Source: CAZSGN01 sp964606415
GTDB lineage: Bacteria; Bacteroidota; Bacteroidia; Bacteroidales; JBBRXJ01
Assembly: GCA_964606415.1 (NCBI GenBank)
Contig: CAZSGN010000178.1
Location: 1 to 6,030, forward strand
Reading direction: 5' to 3'
Length of the DNA stretch: 6,030 nt
Within the stretch, counting starts at the first letter, position 1. Each line of letters opens with the position of its first letter. A program made the position numbers and the translations under genes. The notes under the pieces are model-generated. The model did not search any database and was not told the origin of the DNA. It saw only the letters and a list, made by a program, of their open reading frames with translations. Shown here in pieces: positions 1-5,803 of the stretch.

Positions 1-79
1 TTTATCTACATATAAACAAATTGCAAGCTTTCATTAAATTAGTGGTAGAACCTTATTTTTTATTAGTGTCCGATAAAAA

Positions 80-154
80 ACAACAGGTCACCGCTACGCG
101 GTTATGTTACTTTATCTATTTTAATTTTCTACAATCAGGACGCTGTTACGCAGC
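80..154. repeat. two degenerate hairpin-bearing repeat units
   Basis: Two related units lie about 52 bp apart. Each starts with a short A-rich box ending in CAGG (80-87 and 131-139, the second with one extra T) followed by a small GC-rich hairpin. The first hairpin is ACCGC-TAC-GCGGT (90-102, 5-bp stem). The second is GCTG-TTACG-CAGC (142-154, 4-bp stem). The GC content of the stems contrasts sharply with the AT-rich surroundings. From memory, short 'ctacaat-cagg plus GC hairpin' units are common dispersed intergenic repeats in Bacteroidota, but I cannot verify this here. No coding capacity is evident. The function is unknown; mRNA-end structures or relics of a REP-like element are possibilities. 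Confidence 0.5.
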
Positions 155-162
155 TTATTATA

Positions 163-300
163 GGGACTGTCTCAAAAGCAATTTTAATGTTAAAAATCGC
201 TTAATATTTTATAGCTAAATCCATATAGAGTAATAATTTATTAGTTATTTTCAAAATTGATTATAAATTAAAATTGGCTTATGAGTATTGAGACAGCCCC
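163..300. mobile_element. MITE-like element, 138 bp, with imperfect 15-bp terminal inverted repeats
   Basis: The left end reads GGGACTGTCTCAAAA (163-177). The right end, read on the other strand from 300 to 286, is GGGGCTGTCTCAATA, so 13 of 15 positions match. A second, subterminal inverted match exists: GCAATTTTAAT near 179-189 against GCCAATTTTAAT on the opposite strand around 267-278, so the element is roughly palindromic overall. It is far too short for a transposase and has no significant ORF. GGG(G)CTGTCTCAA termini are, from memory, typical of IS1182-like insertion sequences in Bacteroidota, which would make this a non-autonomous derivative. The bases directly outside the two ends (TATA on the left, GACT on the right) do not form a clean target-site duplication, suggesting an old or rearranged insertion. 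Confidence 0.6.
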
Positions 301-524
301 GACTTATTTGTAGTAAGATACAATCTAAACAAAATAGAGCCCGGCCAGGGGTGACCTGTATGAATAAAACCATTTGCAGTAGATGCAGGGTTGTGCATTA
401 ATTTTTACCCGACAACAGTGATTTTATTTAATCTACCATCGAAAAATGATAGCTGATTTACACAAAAATTATTATTTTTAGGCTTTAATATGTTTATAAT
501 TAACCATCTAAAATCTTAATAGTT
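301..524. other. gnd upstream intergenic region with a GC-rich hairpin island
   Basis: This stretch has no credible gene. It contains a local GC-rich island (about 335-360) that includes the hairpin CAGG-GGTGA-CCTG (346-358). The island recalls dispersed intergenic repeats of Bacteroidota, but that likeness is from memory only. From about 415 onward it becomes very AT-rich and would contain the gnd promoter and leader. No riboswitch-like conserved core was recognised. The DNA just before the gnd start codon (AATCTTAATAGTT) has no Shine-Dalgarno sequence, as is usual in this phylum. Confidence 0.5.
489..496 (+). promoter_or_regulatory. candidate -7 element for gnd
   Basis: TATGTTTA resembles the Bacteroidota -7 consensus TAnnTTTG, with the last base differing. 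It would place the transcript start roughly 20-25 nt before the gnd ATG. No clear TTG -33 element is seen at the expected distance; only AT-rich DNA lies there. This is a weak prediction based on position and one motif. Confidence 0.25.
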
Positions 525-1979
525 ATGAGTCAAAAAGCAGATATTGGCCTGGTAGGGCTTGCCGTAATGGGTGAAAACCTAGTGCTTAATATGGAAAGCA
601 AAGGGTTTACCGTGGCTGTTTTTAACCGGACTGTAGAAAAAGTTGATAATTTCGTTAAAGGCAGGGGAAAAGATAAAAATATTATTGGTTGCCGGTCTGT
701 TGAAGAATTGGTCAATAACCTCGAGCGCCCCAGGAAAATCATGGTTATGGTTAAAGCCGGTAAGCCGGTGGATGCTTTTATTGAGCAGGTTATTCCTCAT
801 CTTGATGAAGGGGATATCATTATTGATGGTGGAAATTCTCATTTTCCTGATACCATTCGCCGTACTGAATATGTTGAGAGCAAAGGGCTTCTTTACATTG
901 GGACAGGCGTTTCCGGTGGTGAAGAGGGGGCGTTAAAAGGCCCGTCAATTATGCCTGGTGGTTCTGCTGATGCCTGGCCGCATGTTAAACCTATTTTCCA
1001 GAGTATTGCTGCCAAAGTGGAAGATGGTTCTCCTTGTTGTGAATGGGTTGGCGCTAATGGTGCCGGACATTTTGTTAAGATGGTCCATAATGGAATTGAA
1101 TACGGAGATATGCAACTTATCTGTGAGGCTTACCAGATCATGAAGGAATTACTGGGTATGTCTGCCGATGAAATGCATGAAGTATTCAAAGAATGGAATG
1201 AAGATGTGCTTGATAGTTACCTGATTGAAATTACCAGGGATATTTTGGCTTATAAAGATGAAAACAATGTTCCTATGGTTGAAAATATTTTGGATACTGC
1301 TGGCCAAAAAGGAACAGGAAAGTGGACAGGGATTTCTGCACTTGATCTTGGTATTCCATTAACTTTGATTGGTGAAGCCGTTTTTGCACGTTGCCTTTCT
1401 GCTCAAAAAGATGAGCGTGTGGCTGCTTCTAAACAGCTTAAAGGCCCTGCGCCTAAATTTGATGGTGATAAAAAACAATTTATTGAGGATATCAAACAGG
1501 CTTTATATGCTTCCAAAATTGTTTCTTATGCGCAAGGGTATAATCTGCTTAAGGAAGCTGCCCAAGAATATGACTGGAAACTTAACTATGGTGAAATCGC
1601 TTTGATGTGGCGGGGAGGATGTATTATTCGTTCGGCATTCCTCGGAGATATCAAAAATGCCTACGATAAAAATCCTGATCTGCAAAACTTATTGTTGGAT
1701 GATTTCTTTAAAGAACAGGTTATGGGCGCTCAGGAAGGCTGGAGGAGAGTAGTAGCTACTGCTGCTTATAACGGTATTCCTGTTCCTGCTTTTAGTACGG
1801 CGCTGGGTTATTATGACGGATACAGAACCGAAAGGCTACCGGCTAATTTACTTCAGGCACAAAGAGATTATTTTGGCGCCCATACTTATGAACGTGTAGA
1901 TAAGCCTCGTGGTGAATTTTTCCATACAAATTGGACAGGACGCGGAGGAGATACTGCCGCATCAACCTATAATGTCTGA
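525..1979 (+). CDS. gnd: 6-phosphogluconate dehydrogenase, decarboxylating
   Basis: This cytosolic enzyme oxidatively decarboxylates 6-phosphogluconate to ribulose 5-phosphate and CO2, normally with NADP+, as the third step of the oxidative pentose phosphate pathway. The 484-residue product is full length for the long-chain (homodimeric) family. The N-terminal Rossmann domain shows the dinucleotide motif GLVGLAVMG (8-16) and NRT (34-36), the usual 2'-phosphate-contacting site that favours NADP. The substrate signature GVSGGEEGALKGPSIMPGG spans 128-146. Catalytic Lys185 and Glu192 lie in KMVHNGIEYGD (185-195). Further substrate-binding elements are QKGTGKW (261-267), and Arg447 and His453 in the C-terminal tail motif QRDYFGAHTYER. 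The ATG at 525 gives the expected N-terminus beginning MSQKADIGLVG. No zwf or pgl gene is adjacent. An intrinsic terminator 20 nt downstream suggests a monocistronic transcript. No frameshift or missing residue is seen. Confidence 0.97.
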   Translation: MSQKADIGLVGLAVMGENLVLNMESKGFTVAVFNRTVEKVDNFVKGRGKDKNIIGCRSVEELVNNLERPRKIMVMVKAGKPVDAFIEQVIPHLDEGDIIIDGGNSHFPDTIRRTEYVESKGLLYIGTGVSGGEEGALKGPSIMPGGSADAWPHVKPIFQSIAAKVEDGSPCCEWVGANGAGHFVKMVHNGIEYGDMQLICEAYQIMKELLGMSADEMHEVFKEWNEDVLDSYLIEITRDILAYKDENNVPMVENILDTAGQKGTGKWTGISALDLGIPLTLIGEAVFARCLSAQKDERVAASKQLKGPAPKFDGDKKQFIEDIKQALYASKIVSYAQGYNLLKEAAQEYDWKLNYGEIALMWRGGCIIRSAFLGDIKNAYDKNPDLQNLLLDDFFKEQVMGAQEGWRRVVATAAYNGIPVPAFSTALGYYDGYRTERLPANLLQAQRDYFGAHTYERVDKPRGEFFHTNWTGRGGDTAASTYNV

Positions 1980-1998
1980 TTTTATTTTTTATATTATT

Positions 1999-2036
1999 AA
2001 AAGCTGATTACATATTTAATTGTTAATCAGCTTTTT
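1999..2036 (+). terminator. intrinsic terminator after gnd
   Basis: A perfect 12-bp inverted repeat (AAAAGCTGATTA at 1999-2010, TAATCAGCTTTT at 2024-2035) encloses a 13-nt loop and ends in a run of five T. The stem begins 20 nt after the gnd stop codon. The A run on the left arm means it could also work in the opposite direction. The stem is mostly AT, so termination may be incomplete. Confidence 0.75.
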
Positions 2037-2047
2037 AATTAAATTTA
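2020..2047 (+). promoter_or_regulatory. weak promoter candidate for the sugar kinase
   Basis: TTG (2020-2022) lies 17 bp before TAAATTTA (2040-2047), a near match to TAnnTTTG. The spacing is at the short end for Bacteroidota, and the -33 part falls in the loop of the gnd terminator. A leader of about 45-50 nt would precede the kinase start. AT-rich DNA makes chance matches likely. Confidence 0.25.
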
Positions 2048-2090
2048 ATGAAATTAATTATTTATATAAAGTAAAACAATCAATTAAAAC

Positions 2091-2097
2091 AGGAGGT
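2091..2097 (+). promoter_or_regulatory. strong Shine-Dalgarno sequence of the sugar kinase
   Basis: AGGAGGT is a perfect anti-SD complement placed 4 nt before the ATG at 2101. It decides the start. A longer in-frame reading from 2020 would add 27 residues translated from the terminator loop and AT-rich leader, with no family support. None of the other genes in the window has such a site. Confidence 0.85.
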
Positions 2098-2100
2098 TTT

Positions 2101-3180
2101 ATGAGTATTGATCTTAAAAAAGAATATGCTTATTCATTATTAGTCCCTACCAGTATGGGAATACGGATTACCCCGGAAAACGGGCAGCCTGTGCATACCA
2201 GTGACACTTATAAAATGCAGGCAACCAGTGCTGAGACCAATGTGGCCAGCGTTTCTTCTTACCTGGGCTTACCGGTTAAAGTATTGACAACTTTTGTTAA
2301 AGACAGTCCTATTGCCAGGTTTATTAAAGATAACCTCAAAAGCCGTCATATGGATTATGAGGGTGTTGAATTGGAACAGGGTGATCCGTGGGGATATCGC
2401 CATCAAATCAATATTGCTGATAGCGGTTATGGTTCGAGAGGCCCCAGGGTTTTTAATGATCGCGCCGGAGAAGTTGGCCGTTCATTAAATGTAAAAGATT
2501 TTGATCTTGATCGCATATTCGGAAAAGAAGGGGTGCAGATTATTCATGTATCCGGACTTATTGCTGCTTTGTCTCCGGAAACAGGTCAGTTTTGTCTTGA
2601 ATTGGCCCGGGCAGCTAAAAAGCATGGCACAAGAATTTCTTTTGACCTGAATCACAGGGCTTCCTTCTGGAAAAACCGTGAGAAAGAACTGGGTGACATT
2701 TTCTCTGAAATCGCCGGTGTTTCTGATATCTTGGTGGGTAATGAAGAGGATTTCCAGTTATGCCTGGGCATTGAAGGGCCTGAAGCTGGCGGTAAAGACA
2801 TAGCAGCAAAAATTGAAAGTTTTAAAGGAATGATTAATAATGCCAAAAAAGCATTTCCTGATACAAAAGTTTTTGCTACGACACTGCGCCAGGTTGTTAA
2901 TACCAATAGCCACCTTTGGGGCGGTATTATGGCTGCCGGTGATGAATGGCATGTGGTTGAGCCACGAGAGATCACTGTTTTAGACCGCATTGGCGGTGGT
3001 GACGGTTTTGTTGGCGGCATGCTTTATGCAATACTTCAAGGCTGGGATCCTGAAAAATGGATTCAGTTTGGATGGGCAAGCGGCGCGCTCGCGACAACCA
3101 TGCTGACTGATTATGGCCAACCGGCTGATGAGGACCAGGTATGGAGCATCTGGCAGGGAAATGCCAGGGTAAAACGATAA
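2101..3180 (+). CDS. PfkB-family sugar kinase, 2-keto-3-deoxygluconate kinase-like
   Basis: This is a probable cytosolic ATP-dependent carbohydrate kinase of the ribokinase/PfkB fold, 359 residues from the SD-supported ATG. Visible family landmarks are an N-terminal substrate region with ETNVASVSSYLG (45-56, corresponding to the usual G-A/G-x-x-NVA signature), SFDLNHRASFW (180-190) and LVGNEEDF (211-218), both typical of KdgK-type kinases, and the C-terminal PfkB signature DRIGGGDGFVGG (295-306) with Asp301 as the expected catalytic base. The N-terminal GE-x-x-x-R element usual in KdgK is altered to a VPTSMGIRITP version (15-25), so the exact substrate is unclear. 2-keto-3-deoxygluconate, 2-ketogluconate or another sugar acid are all possible. 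Proximity to gnd is consistent with sugar-acid catabolism, but terminators on both sides argue for a separate transcript. The strong SD and the unusual N-terminus suggest acquisition from an SD-using lineage such as Firmicutes or Spirochaetes; this is inference. Confidence 0.93.
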   Translation: MSIDLKKEYAYSLLVPTSMGIRITPENGQPVHTSDTYKMQATSAETNVASVSSYLGLPVKVLTTFVKDSPIARFIKDNLKSRHMDYEGVELEQGDPWGYRHQINIADSGYGSRGPRVFNDRAGEVGRSLNVKDFDLDRIFGKEGVQIIHVSGLIAALSPETGQFCLELARAAKKHGTRISFDLNHRASFWKNREKELGDIFSEIAGVSDILVGNEEDFQLCLGIEGPEAGGKDIAAKIESFKGMINNAKKAFPDTKVFATTLRQVVNTNSHLWGGIMAAGDEWHVVEPREITVLDRIGGGDGFVGGMLYAILQGWDPEKWIQFGWASGALATTMLTDYGQPADEDQVWSIWQGNARVKR

Positions 3181-3194
3181 TATGATCATCAATG

Positions 3195-3228
3195 AAAAGG
3201 CTGACTTGCTGATAAAGTCAGCCTTTTT
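3195..3228 (+). terminator. intrinsic terminator after the sugar kinase
   Basis: A perfect 13-bp inverted repeat (AAAAGGCTGACTT at 3195-3207, AAGTCAGCCTTTT at 3215-3227) has a 7-nt loop and a five-T tail, starting 14 nt after the kinase stop codon. The GC-containing stem core makes it stronger than the one after gnd. Only 24 nt separate it from the next start codon. Confidence 0.88.
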
Positions 3229-3235
3229 AGCTTAA
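3206..3235 (+). promoter_or_regulatory. weak promoter candidate for the sulfotransferase, overlapping the terminator
   Basis: TTG (3206-3208) is spaced 19 bp from TAGCTTAA (3228-3235), which matches TAnnTTTG at four of six defined positions. If real, the -33 element lies at the loop edge of the terminator hairpin and the leader is only about 10-15 nt. The alternative is read-through from the kinase transcript. Confidence 0.22.
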
Positions 3236-3252
3236 AAGATACTGGCATTGGA

Positions 3253-4026
3253 ATGTTAGAGTTCATTAAAAATCCGTTTAAAGGAATCATTAAGAACCTT
3301 GGCAGAAGAATTGAAAAAAGAAGGTTTATTAATCCTCCTGTTTTTATAGGGGGATGTGCCCGTTCAGGAACAACCTTGCTTTTATCGATTTTGTCAGCTC
3401 ATGAAGAGATTTTTGCATGTCCCAGGGAACTTGGCCTTTTTAATCAGGTGATACAGAAAAAAAATGGCATTGAGCCTGAGCGGATTGATCGTGTTTACAG
3501 GTGCATGATTATGAACCGGATTCCTTCCTCAGCAACAAGATGGTTCGAAAAAAGTCCAAATAATATTCGTAGCATTAATGAAATTGATCAGTATTACAAG
3601 GGAAATTTCAGGTTTATTCATATTGTCAGGGATGGGAGAGATATTATTTTATCCAGACACCCCAGGGACCGAAATAAATATTGGGTGGAGCCTGAAAGAT
3701 GGATCAGGGATGTTTCAGCAGGTCTAAAGTATATTGAGCACCCGAATGTGCATACCATCAGGTACGAAGACCTGATCAATGATTTCGCAAATACCATTGG
3801 TGGCATTTGTGATTTCCTTGGTATTGCCAGGTCTGAAAACATTTTAAATTGGCATAAACATGCAAGAGTGCGCGACTATAATGCTTTATTTGCACCGGTT
3901 CAGGAAATTAATAGTCAGTCTATTGCTAAGTGGCAAAAGCCGGAGAATCAGCAGCGTGTCCGGGAGCTGACTGATCAGCCTGCTGCTAAAGAACTCCTTC
4001 GTTATTTTCATTATCCACTGGATTAA
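3253..4026 (+). CDS. PAPS-dependent sulfotransferase family protein
   Basis: The 257-residue product is predicted to transfer sulfate from 3'-phosphoadenosine 5'-phosphosulfate to an unidentified acceptor. The 5'-phosphosulfate-binding loop is FIGGCARSGTTLL (31-43, P-loop-like with Arg37-Ser38-Gly39-Thr40-Thr41). The conserved WFEKSPNN (97-104) corresponds to the W-x-E-K-T/S-P motif of Sulfotransfer_3-type enzymes. The 3'-phosphate-binding segment is FIHIVRDGRDIILS (121-134) with Arg126 and Ser134. TIRYEDLI (158-165) and SIAKWQKPE (223-231) also fit the family. The N-terminus is basic, with no signal peptide or membrane span, so a cytoplasmic or membrane-peripheral location is likely. The ATG at 3253 starts 20-30 residues before the P-loop, as expected, and has no SD. 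The 3' end converges on the Mur ligase gene, 21 nt away. No sulfate-activation genes (cysD, cysN, cysC) are in the window, and the acceptor (glycan, lipid or small molecule) cannot be told. Confidence 0.9.
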   Translation: MLEFIKNPFKGIIKNLGRRIEKRRFINPPVFIGGCARSGTTLLLSILSAHEEIFACPRELGLFNQVIQKKNGIEPERIDRVYRCMIMNRIPSSATRWFEKSPNNIRSINEIDQYYKGNFRFIHIVRDGRDIILSRHPRDRNKYWVEPERWIRDVSAGLKYIEHPNVHTIRYEDLINDFANTIGGICDFLGIARSENILNWHKHARVRDYNALFAPVQEINSQSIAKWQKPENQQRVRELTDQPAAKELLRYFHYPLD

Positions 4027-4047
4027 GTTATCATTTTACATCCCGGA

Positions 4048-5421
4048 TTAGATTTTATTCAGTATTTGTTTGGCAAAATCAGAAAGGGATGGGTCACGAG
4101 CTCCCATTAACAGGATTAAATCGCCTGGTTTGCATTTGGGTAGAATACGATCAAAGAGAGTATCCCTCCCGGGATAATAGATCACATTTCCTCCTTTATT
4201 TTTTATTGCTTCTGCTATTTGGTCTGACTGGATGTCTTTTTCAACCGTTCCGCCTGCATAATAAACATCTGATAGAAGAAATATATCTGAATCTCTCAAT
4301 GTTTCTGCAACCTGTGATACCAATTCCTGATGAAAGAAGCGGAGCGGCCCAAAACCATGCGGCTGAAACCAGGCCATCACCGAACCACTTACCGCTTGAC
4401 AGGTCTGAATAGCGGCAACAATTTCTGCAGGATTATGGGCAAAATCATCAATAACAGTAATGCCATTTTTCTTGCCAACCAACTGTGTTCGCCTGTAAAT
4501 GCCTTCGAAGGATTTTAATGCTTCTGACATCATATCTAAACCCAGTCCCAGCTTATGTCCGGCAGCAATAGCAGCCAATGCATTTTCCATGTTATGCTGA
4601 CCGATTAACGGGATATTAAAAGGAGTATCCTGTACCTTAAATGTAATAGAAAAACCATTTTGTTGGAAGTCACTGGCCTGGATTCCGGCTTTTTGCTTGT
4701 ATGCGAAGTCATTACTTAGTGAGGTTGAGAAAGAGCAGGCAACAGGATGATCCCTGTTAACAATAAATGTTTGCTTTGTATGATCTCTAAACTGGTGAAA
4801 AAGTCCCTGCAACTCATCCATCTCCTTATGATCGCGGTCAATATTAAGAAGAACGCCTATTTGGGGTTTATATTGGATAATAGAGCCATCAGATTCATCT
4901 GCTTCTATTACGAGCCAATCTCCTTTTCCGACCCATGCATTGCCTGGAATATCTTTTTTTTGAAGGCTGGTAAGGCCCGCTCCGGTAATCAGAGAGGGCT
5001 GATATCCTGCATATTCCATAAGATGAAAAAGCATAGCTGTTGTGGTTGATTTTCCCGAGGTCCCTGCAATAGCTATCGTGCTTTTATGATTGGCAATTGC
5101 AGCAAGTAGTTCTGAACGCTTGTAAACAGGAATGCTTAAGGCTATTGCTTTCTGATACTCGGTATTGGTTTGCTCAATGGCTGTAGAGATAATCACAATA
5201 TCAATACCCTGGTGAATGCCACTACCATCTTGTTTATAACATTCGATACCAGCCTTTTCAAGCTGAACTTGAATGCCTTCCTTTTGTTGCTCATTAAAGA
5301 AACGGTCAGAGCCGCTAACTGACTTTCCTGTTCCCTTTAAATATTGAGCGATCGCACTCATGCCTGTTCCGGCAATACCGATAAAATAAAAATGCCTGGC
5401 CGTAAGTATTGATTTCTCCAT
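4048..5421 (-). CDS. MurC/Mpl-like Mur ligase family protein
   Basis: The 457-residue product is a cytosolic ATP-dependent amide-bond ligase of the Mur family, most like UDP-N-acetylmuramate:L-alanine ligase (MurC) or the recycling ligase Mpl. The N-terminal UDP-binding domain has FIGIAGTGMSAIA (13-25) and GSDR (37-40). The central ATPase domain has AGTSGKSTTT (119-128, Lys124), EADESDGS (173-180), NIDRDH (193-198) and GQHNMENALAA (274-284). The C-terminal domain has RR (310-311), DDFAHNP (325-331), QPHGFGPLRFF (353-363) and GARDPSL (440-446). The residues matching the seven Mur invariants (Lys124, Glu173, His198, Asn277, Asn280, Arg310/311, Asp325/326) are present, so it should be active. 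Variants unlike canonical MurC are GTSGKS for GTHGKT, AHNP for AHHP, and GPLRFF where MurC usually has a T/S-R-T-R-type sequence. No other mur or division genes are adjacent, which argues against it being the housekeeping MurC. It starts 7 nt after the upstream small gene and has no SD. Confidence 0.88.
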   Translation of the reverse strand: MEKSILTARHFYFIGIAGTGMSAIAQYLKGTGKSVSGSDRFFNEQQKEGIQVQLEKAGIECYKQDGSGIHQGIDIVIISTAIEQTNTEYQKAIALSIPVYKRSELLAAIANHKSTIAIAGTSGKSTTTAMLFHLMEYAGYQPSLITGAGLTSLQKKDIPGNAWVGKGDWLVIEADESDGSIIQYKPQIGVLLNIDRDHKEMDELQGLFHQFRDHTKQTFIVNRDHPVACSFSTSLSNDFAYKQKAGIQASDFQQNGFSITFKVQDTPFNIPLIGQHNMENALAAIAAGHKLGLGLDMMSEALKSFEGIYRRTQLVGKKNGITVIDDFAHNPAEIVAAIQTCQAVSGSVMAWFQPHGFGPLRFFHQELVSQVAETLRDSDIFLLSDVYYAGGTVEKDIQSDQIAEAIKNKGGNVIYYPGRDTLFDRILPKCKPGDLILLMGARDPSLSDFAKQILNKI

Positions 5422-5428
5422 GTTGGTT

Positions 5429-5803
5429 TTATTGAATAATTAAGCGGGTATTGCTAAGCATCTGCATGTCTTCTCCGCCATGAATAGAAACGATATAAGT
5501 CCCGGGGGATAAATGATTAATAGATATATTCTTATTTTTAATCATTAATTGATCCGATCCATTGCACTCAAAATCAAGATGGTATGAGCTGTAGGAGTGA
5601 GGTGGTTTTTTGTAGTTGACTTCTGCGGTAAGTGAATCTATTTCAATGGCTAATTGTTCTTCATTCATTGTTAAACCCAGAGGGCCTTGTCTCCACGGTT
5701 GTTCTATTAATTCACCCAGCAATGTATAATATGCCTGTGCAAGAATATTAAATATAAAGGAAAATAAGAATACCGGAAGAAATAAAAGGTTGGTCAAAGG
5801 CAT
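5429..5803 (-). CDS. small exported protein of unknown function, possible T9SS-type C-terminus
   Basis: The 124-residue product is not a family I recognise with certainty. Residues 5-22 are strongly hydrophobic and followed by LAQA (21-24), consistent with a signal peptide or an N-terminal membrane anchor, although a basic n-region is lacking. The mature part looks beta-rich. Its end, from HLSPGTYIVSIHGG (97-110) to the terminal LIIQ (121-124), resembles the L-x-x-G-x-Y-x-V-x-V...K/R-x-I-x-x pattern of type IX secretion system type A sorting domains. A Y_Y_Y-like beta-sandwich strand pair is the alternative. One cysteine is present in the mature part (Cys80). It is the first gene of a tight two-gene unit with the Mur ligase, suggesting an envelope-related role. 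The function remains unknown. Confidence 0.72.
   Translation of the reverse strand: MPLTNLLFLPVFLFSFIFNILAQAYYTLLGELIEQPWRQGPLGLTMNEEQLAIEIDSLTAEVNYKKPPHSYSSYHLDFECNGSDQLMIKNKNISINHLSPGTYIVSIHGGEDMQMLSNTRLIIQ

Noticed and set aside
21..218. 65-codon plus-strand open frame in the left intergenic region
   Set aside because: It runs through the hairpin repeats and into the MITE end, has no family resemblance, and its composition reflects the repeats rather than a protein.
154..312. Possible target-site duplication CTTATT on both sides of the MITE
   Set aside because: The left copy (154-159) and the right copy (303-308) are not flush with the element ends and differ beyond six bases, so they cannot be accepted as a duplication.
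360..401. 13-residue micro-ORF with a CxxC motif (MNKTICSRCRVVH)
   Set aside because: It is very short, has no ribosome binding context, and lies in a probable repeat island, so it is most likely chance.
2020..2100. 27-residue N-terminal extension of the sugar kinase
   Set aside because: It begins inside the gnd terminator loop and is AT-rich leader. The AGGAGG site at 2091 supports the ATG at 2101.
2652..3020. 122-codon minus-strand open frame opposite the sugar kinase
   Set aside because: It is a shadow frame of the kinase; the low-complexity proline/serine composition is typical of antisense translation.
4027..4047. Terminator between the convergent sulfotransferase and Mur ligase genes
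   Set aside because: The 21-nt gap has no inverted repeat or T run, and no hairpin is visible.
4089..4412. 107-codon plus-strand open frame opposite the Mur ligase
   Set aside because: It is the antisense shadow of a clearly conserved gene and has no recognisable domain.
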